DNA of 64,000 nucleotides from Oscillatoria acuminata PCC 6304 (lineage in GTDB: Bacteria; Cyanobacteriota; Cyanobacteriia; Cyanobacteriales; Laspinemataceae), in NCBI RefSeq assembly GCF_000317105.1, contig NC_019693.1, positions 248,001 through 312,000 of the forward strand. Reading direction: 5' to 3'. The position numbers and the translations under genes are program-made. The notes under the pieces were generated by a model that saw only the letters and a program-made list of their open reading frames with translations, was not told the origin of the DNA and made no database searches. The first letter of the stretch is position 1, and the number at the start of each line of letters is the position of its first letter. Positions 18,967 to 27,567 of this stretch are shown piece after piece.

Positions 18967-20712
18967 TTATAGGCGACTGGTTTGTTCGATCGCCCAGGTT
19001 CCGGTTTCTTCATCCCAGATGAGGGACATTCGCAGGGTTTCGTTGGACACTCTGCTATCTTCTTCCATGATATAAGTTAAGGAAGTATCTACGATCGCAG
19101 AAAAGGGAGTGCTGGCGACTACATTAACATTATTAACAGTCACCCGGCGCACACTATTCCACCACTCGGTATAAGTATTATAATCTCCGGATTGATTGGT
19201 TTGAAATCGGGTATCGAGTTGGTTCCAAGACTGGGAATAGTTGCGGTCATTAATATTAGCATAATAGTCGATGACAGACTCTTCAGGAGTCGGGCGATCG
19301 CCTACAGGTTCTGTGGGTTCCGGGGTACTATCCGGCAGTTCCGGTTCCGCAGGGGGAATCACATCCACCGGCGTTTCCGGTTCCGCAGGGGGAATCACAT
19401 CCACCGGAGGTTCCGGTTCCGCAGGGGGAATCACATCCACTGGCGTTTCCGGTTCCGAGGGCGGAATCACCACTGGGGGAGGTTCCGGTTCCGAGGGCGG
19501 AATTACCACTGGGGGCGGTTCCGGAGTCGTGGGTTGGGAATCTGTGGGTGGCGTTGGAGTGGGCGGTGGAGAATCGGAAGAGGGATTGTTTGTTGGGGGT
19601 GTTGCAATCGGGGAATCCGATGACATTTTGTCTTGAGCGATTCCAAATCCGATCAGAAAAGATACCGCTAATACTGCCGCAGCAACGCCGACTGCCCTGG
19701 GGGAAATCCCCGAGGGTCGAGGCGATGATTGTCGGTAGGGGGAAGGGGAGGAAGGGGGTACGGCGGCCCGATTTGCCGGGGCGATGGGGACTGTAGCAAC
19801 TTGAGAAGGGGGTACGGCGGCACGATTTGCCGGGGCGATGGGGACTGTAGCAACTTGAGAGTTGACATCCGGTTTTAAGGCATCTAACATCTCTTGGGCA
19901 GTGGGAAAGCGATCGCAGGGATTAAACCGAATCGCGCGATCGAGAACCATCCCTAAACCCGGACTCACCGTGGGTGCATAGGACCGCCACAGAATCTCAC
20001 CCGTTGCCGGATCCGTGGGAAATTCCTGGGGAATTTTCCCGGTAAGCATATAAATCGCCGTTAGCCCTAAACTATACAAATCGCTGGAATACAAAGGTCT
20101 ACCGGCAGCTTGTTCCGCCGACATAAACCCGGGACTGCCAATGGCGATCGAGTTGGTTACCCCTCCGGAAGAACTCATCGCCGTTGCCATTGTTTCTTTC
20201 ACCGCCCCAAAGTCGATCAGGAAAGGTACATCCTCCCCGGGGGAAAAACTGCCCGGGTTCGAGGGCCGCAACATAATATTATCCGGTTTAATATCCCGAT
20301 GGACGATGCGGAAACTATGGACATAGGTGAGGACCGGCAAAATTTTCGTCAACAGCGATCGCACCTGGGCCTCACTCAGGGTCCCCAAGGTTTGGACCTT
20401 TTTCGTTAAAGTACCCCCTTCAATCCATTCTTGAACCAGATAAAACTGCCCCTCTAATTCAAAATAGGCAAACAACTTGGGGATTTGAGCATTTCCATCC
20501 CCCAATTGCTCCAAAACCGCTGCTTCCCGCGCAAATCGTTCCTGTACCATCTGGTAAATTGCAGGATTGCCCGTCACGGGTTTGAGCTGCTTAATGACAC
20601 ATCGGCGTTTAGAGGGCATTTGAGTATCTTCCGCCAAAAAAGTTTGGCCGAATCCACCCATCCCTAATTCTTGTAGGATACGATAGCGATTATTGAGCAG
20701 TACCGGGTTCAT
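18967..20712 (-). CDS. Hanks-type Ser/Thr protein kinase with Pro-rich repeat linker and NTF2-like tail
   Basis: 581 residues from the ATG at 20712 (MNPVLLNNRYRILQELGMGGFG); the open frame continues 21 codons upstream without family similarity. Kinase motifs: GMGGFG, ATP lysine in CVIKQLKP, HRDIKPDN, DFG, GSPGFMSAEQAAGRP. A membrane helix (AVGVAAAVLAVSFLIGFGIA) separates it from a long periplasmic linker with repeated PPAEPE(T/P)PVDVIPP units. A C-terminal domain of about 105 residues (DYYANINDRNYSQSWNQL) is related to the tail of the kinase at 9412. The Pro-rich spacer may cross the peptidoglycan layer. The third member of the kinase group in this island. Confidence 0.92.
   Translation of the reverse strand: MNPVLLNNRYRILQELGMGGFGQTFLAEDTQMPSKRRCVIKQLKPVTGNPAIYQMVQERFAREAAVLEQLGDGNAQIPKLFAYFELEGQFYLVQEWIEGGTLTKKVQTLGTLSEAQVRSLLTKILPVLTYVHSFRIVHRDIKPDNIMLRPSNPGSFSPGEDVPFLIDFGAVKETMATAMSSSGGVTNSIAIGSPGFMSAEQAAGRPLYSSDLYSLGLTAIYMLTGKIPQEFPTDPATGEILWRSYAPTVSPGLGMVLDRAIRFNPCDRFPTAQEMLDALKPDVNSQVATVPIAPANRAAVPPSQVATVPIAPANRAAVPPSSPSPYRQSSPRPSGISPRAVGVAAAVLAVSFLIGFGIAQDKMSSDSPIATPPTNNPSSDSPPPTPTPPTDSQPTTPEPPPVVIPPSEPEPPPVVIPPSEPETPVDVIPPAEPEPPVDVIPPAEPETPVDVIPPAEPELPDSTPEPTEPVGDRPTPEESVIDYYANINDRNYSQSWNQLDTRFQTNQSGDYNTYTEWWNSVRRVTVNNVNVVASTPFSAIVDTSLTYIMEEDSRVSNETLRMSLIWDEETGTWAIEQTSRL
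19345..19520 (-). repeat. In-frame 39-bp tandem repeats encoding the Pro-rich linker
   Basis: GGTTCCGCAGGGGGAATCAC recurs at 39-bp steps three times, followed by diverged GGTTCCGAGGGCGGAAT units. A separate two-copy repeat of about 54 bp lies at 19750-19858 (GGGGTACGGCGGC...GTAGCAACTTGAG). Confidence 0.85.
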
Positions 20713-20782
20713 GAAATTTAACCGAGTAAGGGTTAGAACGACAATCACAGCGTTGGTGTAAATAATACAGCACAACGGTGGA

Positions 20783-21316
20783 TTATTTTAAGTCTAGCAA
20801 ACCACTTTCTTTGAGTTTGGGATTAAAGCGAATAGCCTCTTTAAGTCCCCGGGACTCCAGGACCGCTAACAAATCCGCTTCTACACGGCGGGACACCTGT
20901 TTTAAGAGTTTCATCTGGGTGAATTCGTCGATGGATTTTTCATATTTTTCCCGTTCCTCATCGGTCATCAGGGGTTTAACATCGATCGCCTGAGTCCATT
21001 GGCCTTCATCCGGGCCATTTCCTAGGGGTGTCTGCCCATTTTCTGCAATCCATGCTGCCCGGATTTCTTCTAAAATTGTTCGACTCGGGCGCTCAATCGT
21101 TTGAGCTTTAATCCAATAGCAACTGTTCGGTTTTCGCATCAGGTGCTGTTTCAGACTCAAAACAATATCTCGGGAATATCCGATATATTGTAAGGTTTTT
21201 TCTCCATCAAAAATGGCATAAACGCCCACTTTGCCTGTAAAATCGCTGTTGCAGTTGCCCTGGTCATCAAGATAGGGTAAAAATTCCAGAGTAGACAGGG
21301 GTGAAATATCGGTCAT
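20783..21316 (-). CDS. GIY-YIG domain protein
   Basis: 177 residues. GVYAIFDGEKTLQYIGYSRD (31-50) is the GIY-YIG core, with the family arginine in SRD and a Glu downstream (RTILEEIRAAW). The domain occupies about residues 25-110; the remainder is a helical charged tail (MTDEEREKYEKSIDEFTQ) found in cyanobacterial homologues. Such single-domain proteins may be DNA endonucleases, but the substrate is unknown. It is 71 bases upstream of the kinase at 18967 and in the same direction. Confidence 0.8.
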   Translation of the reverse strand: MTDISPLSTLEFLPYLDDQGNCNSDFTGKVGVYAIFDGEKTLQYIGYSRDIVLSLKQHLMRKPNSCYWIKAQTIERPSRTILEEIRAAWIAENGQTPLGNGPDEGQWTQAIDVKPLMTDEEREKYEKSIDEFTQMKLLKQVSRRVEADLLAVLESRGLKEAIRFNPKLKESGLLDLK

Positions 21317-21421
21317 ACGTGATATCCAGAAAAAAGTTCTTTGATGTGGACGAGAGGGAACAGTCGCGATCAGTACCGTGGCGTTCCCCCCCTAGACGAT
21401 CCCCAAGGTTTAGGGATGATT

Positions 21422-21793
21422 TTAATTAAGTTTGCGATAGACCACACAAATGCGGCTGGGGTTAAAGATTTTGGCTTTAAACATAAAGTTCGGAGGGACA
21501 TTAATTATAATATAATCGTCAGATTCATGATAGGGTTCAAACTCCCGAGGCATTCCCTTGGGAGTCTGTTCACTATAAGGAACAGGTTGGAACATTAACT
21601 CGGTAAATTCAACTTGATGGCACTGGGTGGCCTCAGCAATCTGATGAACAAACTCCGGGCTATTTAATAACTCAAATAGAACCGATTTGGCTTCCGGGTT
21701 GAGGGTAAAGCTGCCCCCAAAGTTTTGAACAATTTTAAGACCCATAAGAACTGCTGGTAATGACGACAACTGAATCGGGGTTGAGGGAAACAC
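21422..21793 (-). CDS. Hypothetical protein, 123 residues
   Basis: No family recognised. The start is GTG at 21793; an internal ATG at 21745 would remove 16 residues and is equally possible. The protein has a helical N-terminal half (NPEAKSVLFELLNSPEFVHQI) and a beta-like C-terminus (DDYIIINVPPNFMFKAKIF). The composition is normal for a soluble protein and the alternative strands are poorer, so I accept it as a gene. It lies just upstream of the GIY-YIG gene, in the same direction. Confidence 0.6.
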   Translation of the reverse strand: MFPSTPIQLSSLPAVLMGLKIVQNFGGSFTLNPEAKSVLFELLNSPEFVHQIAEATQCHQVEFTELMFQPVPYSEQTPKGMPREFEPYHESDDYIIINVPPNFMFKAKIFNPSRICVVYRKLN

Positions 21794-21971
21794 CCGGGTG
21801 GTCCGGGACCCTAGAAAAGGACTCGATGCCCTTAACCCTTAACCTATCTTATGGCAAGAGTTCCCCTTTGGGCCGCAGTGTTGGACCCTTGGGGGAGATT
21901 AATTGCGGAGTAGCAGGGTATTTTGGTGATTCTAACTTTTAGAATAAAAACAGAGATGGAGAGTAGAGAGG

Positions 21972-23609
21972 TTGTCTAAGGTGAGTACCCCACAAAGTTG
22001 GATCTGCGATGGAACCCCGAAAAATGGGCAGCATTACCCGAATTGTTCTGGCCCCCACCCTCCCCAGGAAAACCACACCCCAGACTGTATGATCTGTGGG
22101 TTACCTCGGGAGGCAATGACGGGGAAAAAGTCTCCCCGGGGCACTAAAACGGTCCTATCTGGAGGCAGGGGGTCGAATCTGCCGGGATTGGTGGCGATCG
22201 CCCTCCTGCTGTTATTACTGGGTGCAAGTGCCTGGTATCTGTTCGGACGAACTCGTGATCCCGAAATTGTAGAGAGCACTTCCGAGACTGTTGCCCTCTC
22301 ACCCGGGGCAGCCAACCCGTTAGCAAACGTGAGTCAAACCGCAGTCAACGCCGAACTGATTAGTCAGGGGGAAAAGATTTTATTCAATCCCGGGATTAAT
22401 TTTGCCCAAAAAGCAGCCGGGGCGACGGCATTTAGTCAAGATAACTGGACTGAAGCGGTGGCTCAATATCAACAAGCGGTACAAACTGACCCCAACGACC
22501 CGGAAGCAAAAATTTATTTTCACAATGCTCGGGCTAAACAAGCTGGAAATCCCCTGACAATTGCCGTAGTTGTCCCCATTTCTGCCAGTGAAAATTCCGC
22601 GAAAGAAGTATTGCGCGGAGTGGCATTACAACAAGAACGGTATAACAATGCTCCGCAACTACCGGGGCGATTATTAGAGGTGGTCATCGTTAATGAATCC
22701 GAACCAGGAAAAGCCCCTTCCATCGCCGAAGATTTGATTCAATCGCCCAATGTTTTGGGGGTGATGGGACATGGTGTAGATGCAGCATCTCGGGAGGCGA
22801 TCGCCCGGTATGAACGCGCCCAATTAGCGGTTTTATCCCCCATTAGTACCAGTATTTCCAGTACCGTTCCCGGTGAATCTATCTTACAAACCATCTCCCT
22901 GGCTCAAAAAGCTAATGAGTTGTTTGCTAACTATTTAGAAGGAGTCGGCAAAACCCTGGCTACCTACGCCGAACAAACTGTTTCTTCCCCTGCCGTCGTG
23001 GTCTTTTATAACTCGGATAGTCCCTACAGTCAGCAATTAAAAGATGCCTTCAAAGCTGCCTTAGTGCAAACTCCGGGTCAAGTGGTGAAAGAGGTTGATA
23101 TTACCCAAGGGGGATTTAATCCGGCAACCGAAGTGAGTGACGCCAGCCAAGTCGGGGCCAATGTGGGAGTTTTAGCACTGAGTAAGAACAAAGTGCAAAC
23201 CGCTGTTGCGATCGCCCAAGCCAACGCCAACGCCGGAACCCCTCTCACCCTCCTCGGAGGAGACGAATTATATAATCCAAATATCCTCAAAGATGGAGAT
23301 GCAGCCATCAACGGCTTAGTCCTAGCTGTCCCCTGGCGCTGGCAAGAAGGAGACGCCTTCGCCTCACAAGCGACCAATATTTGGCAAGGGAGAGTCAGTT
23401 GGCGGACTGCCACCGCTTATGATACCACCCAAGCCCTAGCCAATGCTATCACCCAACAACCCACAAGGGCCGAAACCTCACAACTGCTACAAAACGGCAT
23501 TGCGATCGCTGGAACTGCCACAGATTTTAGCCTATTTGACCGCATTCCCCTAGTCCAAGCCGTTCCCGGGACCAGTGCCGGATTTCGTTATCAATTTGAA
23601 CCCATTTAA
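21972..23609 (+). CDS. Branched-chain amino-acid-type solute-binding protein with Cys-rich N-terminus and TPR
   Basis: About 545 residues (TTG 21972; GTG 21981 gives 542). The N-terminus has four cysteines (ICDGTP, NCSGP, CMICG), a zinc-ribbon-like pattern, then a membrane helix LVAIALLLLLLGASAWYLF near 70-90. A TPR-like pair follows (DNWTEAVAQYQQAVQTDPNDPEAKIY), then a periplasmic-binding fold of the Peripla_BP_6 type from about 180 (LTIAVVVPISASENSAKEVLRGVALQQ) to the end. The topology puts the Cys-rich part in the cytoplasm and the ligand-binding part outside, so it looks like a sensor rather than a classical lipoprotein transporter component. No permease or ATPase genes are adjacent. It is followed by the vWA gene 60 bases on. 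Confidence 0.82.
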   Translation: MSKVSTPQSWICDGTPKNGQHYPNCSGPHPPQENHTPDCMICGLPREAMTGKKSPRGTKTVLSGGRGSNLPGLVAIALLLLLLGASAWYLFGRTRDPEIVESTSETVALSPGAANPLANVSQTAVNAELISQGEKILFNPGINFAQKAAGATAFSQDNWTEAVAQYQQAVQTDPNDPEAKIYFHNARAKQAGNPLTIAVVVPISASENSAKEVLRGVALQQERYNNAPQLPGRLLEVVIVNESEPGKAPSIAEDLIQSPNVLGVMGHGVDAASREAIARYERAQLAVLSPISTSISSTVPGESILQTISLAQKANELFANYLEGVGKTLATYAEQTVSSPAVVVFYNSDSPYSQQLKDAFKAALVQTPGQVVKEVDITQGGFNPATEVSDASQVGANVGVLALSKNKVQTAVAIAQANANAGTPLTLLGGDELYNPNILKDGDAAINGLVLAVPWRWQEGDAFASQATNIWQGRVSWRTATAYDTTQALANAITQQPTRAETSQLLQNGIAIAGTATDFSLFDRIPLVQAVPGTSAGFRYQFEPI

Positions 23610-23669
23610 AACAGCGATTTTCGCTAATTTTGGGCTAAAAATATCACTCAATTACCCGCTAATAATACC

Positions 23670-24542
23670 ATGATTCGTTCCCGTCGTCAAATCTGGCAGT
23701 ACCCCTTATTTCAAATTCCCTTAATCTTCATGGTAGGCTGTGCCATTGTTGCCGCTTTATCTGGGCTATTAGGATTTGGAAGACCTCCCGTTGCCGTGGC
23801 GATCGCGATCGACTATAGCGGCAGCACCTCCGGCATCGTCCGTCAACAAGAAATTCAAGCCGTTCAATCCTATATCAATCAAAACCAAACCCTCAAAAAA
23901 CCCAACGCCATCCAAGTCTTTGGCTTTGCCAGCGACATTCGCGCCCTCACCACCGACTTTACCACCGATAACGAGCAAATCGAAACTCAATTCAACACAT
24001 CCAGTCAACAACCGACCCTAGAACAAGAACTCGGAGGAGGAACTAACTTAAACCTAGCCATTCAACAGACAACAAATGCCCTAAGCAACATTGAAAACCG
24101 ATGCCGAGAACTCCTCCTCGTCACCGATGGCATTGCCCCAATTAATGATACCATCATCCAGACTGCTCAAGCAGAAAACGTTAAAATCAATGCCGTCATT
24201 GTGGGGGGTGCTCAGTCCGATAAATTGCAACAAGCTACCCGTTTAACCGATGGACTTTATCTATCCGCAGAAGCGAGTAACCTTGAGCTTTTATTCACCC
24301 AAACCTTTTTCCGAGATTTTAACAGTAACTTGCGCTGGGTGATGTTTTGGTTATCCGGGGCTTTCATCTTTTTAATGTGGACCCTCACCCTCCCCTTAGA
24401 TCGCTGGCTGTTCCAAGGAATCATGGGACTAGACATGACCCTAGCGGGTCAAATTGCCCTCGGTAACGCCTTATTTTGGACCATAGTCACCCTAATTGCC
24501 ATTTGGAAAGGATTTGGCATCCCCTTTGGTAACCCTTGCTAA
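23670..24542 (+). CDS. Membrane-anchored vWA domain protein
   Basis: 290 residues with an N-terminal membrane helix (about 11-33), a vWA domain with the metal-binding MIDAS sequence D48-Y-S-G-S52 and the later conserved LLLVTDGIAP, and two C-terminal helices (about 221-245 and 255-280). The vWA domain probably faces the periplasm and binds protein or peptide partners. It follows the solute-binding protein in the same direction with a 60-base gap, so the two may act together. It has no MoxR ATPase or phosphatase neighbour in this window. Confidence 0.85.
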   Translation: MIRSRRQIWQYPLFQIPLIFMVGCAIVAALSGLLGFGRPPVAVAIAIDYSGSTSGIVRQQEIQAVQSYINQNQTLKKPNAIQVFGFASDIRALTTDFTTDNEQIETQFNTSSQQPTLEQELGGGTNLNLAIQQTTNALSNIENRCRELLLVTDGIAPINDTIIQTAQAENVKINAVIVGGAQSDKLQQATRLTDGLYLSAEASNLELLFTQTFFRDFNSNLRWVMFWLSGAFIFLMWTLTLPLDRWLFQGIMGLDMTLAGQIALGNALFWTIVTLIAIWKGFGIPFGNPC

Positions 24543-24618
24543 TCCGGGCTTTGGGTGGGTGCAGGGATGCCAATCTGCCGGGATTTCCGTGGTGTCTGTG
24601 AGGGAGATAACCCAGAGG

Positions 24619-24714
24619 TGCGATCGCGATCGCCTCTCCAGGTTGTTCCCATCACCCCACCCCCTCCATTGCTCCAATACTATAAATACAGAAGCAACCC
24701 AGAGGTAATTCATC
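24619..24714 (+). promoter_or_regulatory. Conserved upstream region of microgene copy 1
   Basis: The order is TGCGATCGCGATCG (24619), ATCACCCC (24651), TATAAATA (24681) and AGAGGT (24701). The same elements lie at the same distances from the start in copies 2 and 3. TATAAATA is a plausible -10 box; no standard -35 is seen. Confidence 0.65.
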
Positions 24715-24819
24715 ATGGCAACCCAAACCAAACAACTCCGCCAAAACACCTACACCACCTATCGCGACCCCATCACCGGCAAATGGTTAGTTTTAAAAGA
24801 ACAACAACAAGCCGCATAA
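24715..24819 (+). CDS. Microprotein of 34 residues, repeated family copy 1
   Basis: ATG at 24715, stop at 24817. The product starts MATQTKQLRQN, has the centre TYRDPITGKWLV and ends QQQAA. Two paralogues at 26619 and 32423 keep this pattern while many third codon positions differ, which supports translation. No family is recognised and no function can be given. The ribosome-binding site AGAGGT lies about 9 bases upstream. It follows the vWA gene by 170 bases. Confidence 0.8.
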   Translation: MATQTKQLRQNTYTTYRDPITGKWLVLKEQQQAA

Positions 24820-24917
24820 CAGCATCATAGGCGATCGGTCTAAGTTATTTCCTCCAATAAAAACCCAAATATAGACCAAAGCAACTCCATCAATTCAGTT
24901 TAATAACATCTTTTAAA

Positions 24918-25050
24918 ACTCGTTCCTAGGCAGAGCCTAGGAATTCTCCACTGGAGGCCACACCTCCTTTTCAAACCGCGTTAAACCTCATTAAAAACTC
25001 GTTCCTAGGCAGAGCCTAGGAATGCTCTATTGGAGGCTCTGCCTCCTTCT
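24918..25050. repeat. Two-copy TCCTAGGCAGAGCCTAGGA repeat
   Basis: ACTCGTTCCTAGGCAGAGCC occurs at about 24917 and 25005, each followed by TAGGAAT, 12-14 bases, and GGAGGC...CCTCC. A decayed third piece (ACTCGTTGCTCGGCTCC) lies at 25397 at the breakpoint of the Rpn-like duplicate. Confidence 0.75.
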
Positions 25051-25057
25051 TCATCCA

Positions 25058-25093
25058 TAAAAAACTCTCGGAAGAGTCCCCCTCCTCCGAGAG
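25058..25093 (-). terminator. Rho-independent terminator, minus strand
   Basis: On the minus strand CTCTCGGAGGA pairs with TCTTCCGAGAG, followed by TTTTTTA. It ends the truncated Rpn-like copy. A sister hairpin at 25461-25492 ends the full gene. Confidence 0.8.
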
Positions 25094-25113
25094 TCATTAA
25101 TCAACCCAAACGA

Positions 25114-25392
25114 TTAATTTGGATTCCGCACTCGCGCCAACAGTTCCTCCCGAGAAAGTTGGTAAATTAACCGACTCATGTCCAAAGGTGGAATCAGCAG
25201 CAAGGGGTCAATGATTGCGGATAATTCCGCATCAACCTCGCCAAACTTGGCTTGGAGCATCCCTTCAACCATCAGGCGTTGACCCTGTTGGATACCCTGC
25301 TGAGTGGCATTTTCTAACCGTTCTAAATACAGTGGTGAGAGTTCCATAATTAACGATTGGTCCTCCGTCTCTAAATCTTGACGAACTTCTAA
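25114..25392 (-). pseudogene. Truncated 3' duplicate of the Rpn-like gene
   Basis: The segment matches the last 90 or so residues of the gene at 25512 (LEVRQDLETEDQSLIMELSPLYLERLENA...LSREELLARVRN), including the terminator. At 25393 similarity stops abruptly at a repeat remnant. The stretch between the two Gln-rich blocks is shorter than in the parent. A 77-residue frame from ATG 25347 remains open but is only a C-terminal fragment. Confidence 0.8.
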
Positions 25393-25460
25393 ACTAAACT
25401 CGTTGCTCGGCTCCTTCTGCGACTACAAAACAGGAGGCTTAAGCTCCTTATTCATCTTTT

Positions 25461-25492
25461 AAAAACTCTCGGGAGAGTCACCCACCGAGAGT
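25461..25492 (-). terminator. Rho-independent terminator of the Rpn-like gene
   Basis: On the minus strand CTCTCGGTGGG...CTCCCGAGAG is followed by TTTTTAAAAG, 20 bases after the stop. Confidence 0.75.
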
Positions 25493-25511
25493 CATGAATC
25501 AACCCAAATTA

Positions 25512-26429
25512 TTAATTTGTATTCCGCACTCGCGCTAACAGTTCCTCCCGAGAAAGTTGGGCAATTAACCGACTTATTTCCACAGGTGGAATCAGCAGCA
25601 AGGATTCGATGATTGCAGATAATTCCGCATCAACCTCCCCAAACTTGGCTTGGAGCATCCCTTCAACTATCCGGCGTTGACCCTGCTCAAAACCCTGTTG
25701 GATACCCTGCTGGATACCCCGTTGATTGGCATTTTCTAACCGTTCTAAATACAGTGGTGAGAGTTCCATAATTAACGATTGGTCCTCCGTCTCTAAATCT
25801 TGACGAACTTCTAAAATCGTGAGCAGATTATAGAGTAATTCTAACGTCTGCACTCGAAAGGGATTGTCTTCTGGGAGTTGCCGCAGTTCAGCAATAGCTT
25901 GTTTTTGAACATTTCCTTTCCCTAACATCCTCAACCACAGGGTTTCGGGGGTTTTGGGTAATTGGTGAATCACCACAATGCCGGTTTTGAAGGACCTCCC
26001 TAGAAAATAGACGCCTTCCCCCCAGTTTTCCAGATCCAGTTCAGCTTTAAATCCACTTAACACCGCCTGGGAAACCGTGGGAGACAGGATCCAGAGGTGG
26101 GGGAGTTGAGCTTCATTGAGTCGGGTATTTTCCCGGTTGGCTTGTCGGTCAAATTCGTTGTACAGTTCAAAGAGTTTGCTCAGACAACTGCGAATGTCTC
26201 CCGGTTGGATGGCATTGCGAAAGGGTTCAAAGATAGCCGCTGTGGTGGCAAGTCTTCCCAATAGTCCTAGGATAGCGACTTCCGGGGGATGGTCCGATGC
26301 CGGAGAAAAAATGACATCGACTTCCCGCACTTCGGCTGCGATCGCCCGACTAGCTTCGACTTCTCCAAATGGACTTAACAGTTCAGTTAGATATTGTTTC
26401 GCAAATTGGTCGTAAACAAAACGGGTCAT
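25512..26429 (-). CDS. Rpn-family-like putative PD-(D/E)XK nuclease (DUF4351-type C-terminus)
   Basis: 305 residues. The N-terminus FVYDQFAKQYLTELLSPFGEVEASRAIAAEVREVDVIFSP resembles the large cyanobacterial group of Rpn/transposase-like nucleases, with REVDVIF in the place of the core acidic motif. The C-terminus has Gln/Gly-rich QRGIQQGIQQGFEQGQ followed by MLQAKFGEVDAELSAIIESLL, the DUF4351-like tail. Related proteins act in recombination or are of unknown role, and are often multicopy. The next strand lysine is not obvious, so activity is uncertain. A truncated duplicate follows at 25114. Confidence 0.65.
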   Translation of the reverse strand: MTRFVYDQFAKQYLTELLSPFGEVEASRAIAAEVREVDVIFSPASDHPPEVAILGLLGRLATTAAIFEPFRNAIQPGDIRSCLSKLFELYNEFDRQANRENTRLNEAQLPHLWILSPTVSQAVLSGFKAELDLENWGEGVYFLGRSFKTGIVVIHQLPKTPETLWLRMLGKGNVQKQAIAELRQLPEDNPFRVQTLELLYNLLTILEVRQDLETEDQSLIMELSPLYLERLENANQRGIQQGIQQGFEQGQRRIVEGMLQAKFGEVDAELSAIIESLLLIPPVEISRLIAQLSREELLARVRNTN

Positions 26430-26523
26430 TTTTCAGACTATTTTACTGATTTAATTCTATCACCAATTGTCCGGCGATGTTCTAAGTTAGAGACAACTGT
26501 CGGTGATGGGGAGACCCTGGGGA

Positions 26524-26618
26524 TGCGATCGCGATCGCCTCTCCCATTTATCAGTATCACCCCCTCCCCCCAATCCCACCGATAGGATAAATACAAACGA
26601 AATCAGGAGGTTATAGAA
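26524..26618 (+). promoter_or_regulatory. Conserved upstream region of microgene copy 2
   Basis: TGCGATCGCGATCG (26524), TATCACCCCCTCC (26555), GATAAATA (26586) and AGGAGG (26605) lie 95, 64, 33 and 14 bases before the ATG, matching copies 1 and 3. Confidence 0.65.
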
Positions 26619-26723
26619 ATGGCAACTCAACCCAAACAACTGCGGCAAAATCCCTACGTTACCTATCGCGACCCCATCACCGGACAATGGGTGGTAATCA
26701 AACCACAACAGCAGGCAGCATAA
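26619..26723 (+). CDS. Microprotein of 34 residues, repeated family copy 2
   Basis: ATG at 26619, stop at 26721. It begins MATQPKQLRQNPYV, has TYRDPITGQWVV in the centre and ends QQQAA. It differs from copy 1 at about nine residues and at many synonymous sites, with no insertion or deletion. A perfect AGGAGG lies 8 bases before the start. Similarity to the other copies ends at the stop codon. Confidence 0.82.
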   Translation: MATQPKQLRQNPYVTYRDPITGQWVVIKPQQQAA

Positions 26724-26896
26724 GAGAGATGGGTTCTGTTAGTATCTTTGACCACATCCACTCTACAGAGACTCAACCGCGCCAGTTCAAGCAAAAATTC
26801 CCCACTCTGTCCAAAGTGGAGGAGTCACGAATTTATCAAGACCCTGGTAAACTAGGGCAATATTCAAAGTGAATCATTGCCAGGAAACCCTTGAGA

Positions 26897-27538
26897 ATGC
26901 CCATTTATAGGCAATTACCCGAGAATCATGATATAGACAACCGGCTGAATTCTTTGAAAAATTCAGGTTTGTTAGTCGGAAGCGATGCTATAATCGACAA
27001 AAAGCTAAATGACCTAGCCAACGAAGTTAAGCTGGGTCAGATTGGGGCCAAAGGTGAAATCACCTTTTTAGAGAGGCAAATCTTTAGCTTAGGCCGATCG
27101 GTCGAAATTATACCTGAATCGGTTCAGAAAAATGTTAAAATACCCGACTATGCAGTTTACCTCAATCAGGGGGAAACCCTCAAATCGGAAATTACTGAAA
27201 TAAAAACCACAGTTAAAACCACCAACGTTAGTGCAAGCGCAGGATGGGATCAATGGATTAAAAAGAAAATTAGACAAGCGAACAAACAGCTTAAAAAATC
27301 AGGTCTAACTTATGGAATTCCGGGTTCGTTGGAAATGCAGCTTTATGAGGATGCCGAAAAGGATTTTTCTGCTATTCTATTCAACGAACCGGAGACAGTC
27401 GCAGGGTGGATTTTACAAGATTTTCGCTCTAATCAAATGAGGAGCTTGCGGCGAGTCGCAATTTATGGCAATGGAGAACTGCTGGTAGAGTTTATTCGCA
27501 CCGAAGATCATCAAATAATCAAAACCTTTCCGGAATAA
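26897..27538 (+). CDS. Putative PD-(D/E)XK nuclease, CdiA-CT tRNase-like
   Basis: About 213 residues from ATG 26897 (TTG 26891 is an alternative). The sequence has G-E54-ITFLERQIFSLGRSVEI, then I-P83-D84-YAVYL, then E101-I-K103 and a helix DQWIKKKIRQANKQL. This is the order of core residues in PD-(D/E)XK nucleases of the CdiA C-terminal toxin type. No secretion signal or large carrier is attached, so it could be an orphan toxin module, a restriction-like enzyme or a non-toxic relative. It is followed by a partner gene after 29 bases. Confidence 0.55.
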   Translation: MPIYRQLPENHDIDNRLNSLKNSGLLVGSDAIIDKKLNDLANEVKLGQIGAKGEITFLERQIFSLGRSVEIIPESVQKNVKIPDYAVYLNQGETLKSEITEIKTTVKTTNVSASAGWDQWIKKKIRQANKQLKKSGLTYGIPGSLEMQLYEDAEKDFSAILFNEPETVAGWILQDFRSNQMRSLRRVAIYGNGELLVEFIRTEDHQIIKTFPE

Positions 27539-27567
27539 AGATAACTATTTTTATAAAGTTTAAACCT

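Noticed and set aside
19192-19636. Gly/Ser-rich plus-strand frames opposite the third kinase
   Set aside because: They are reverse readings of the Pro-rich linker repeat of the kinase gene.
23769-24011. Frames overlapping the vWA gene on both strands
   Set aside because: They are shadows of the vWA gene, which has an intact MIDAS and membrane segments.
26687-26872. 61-residue frame starting within microgene copy 2
   Set aside because: It overlaps the conserved microgene in another frame and has no counterpart at the other two copies.
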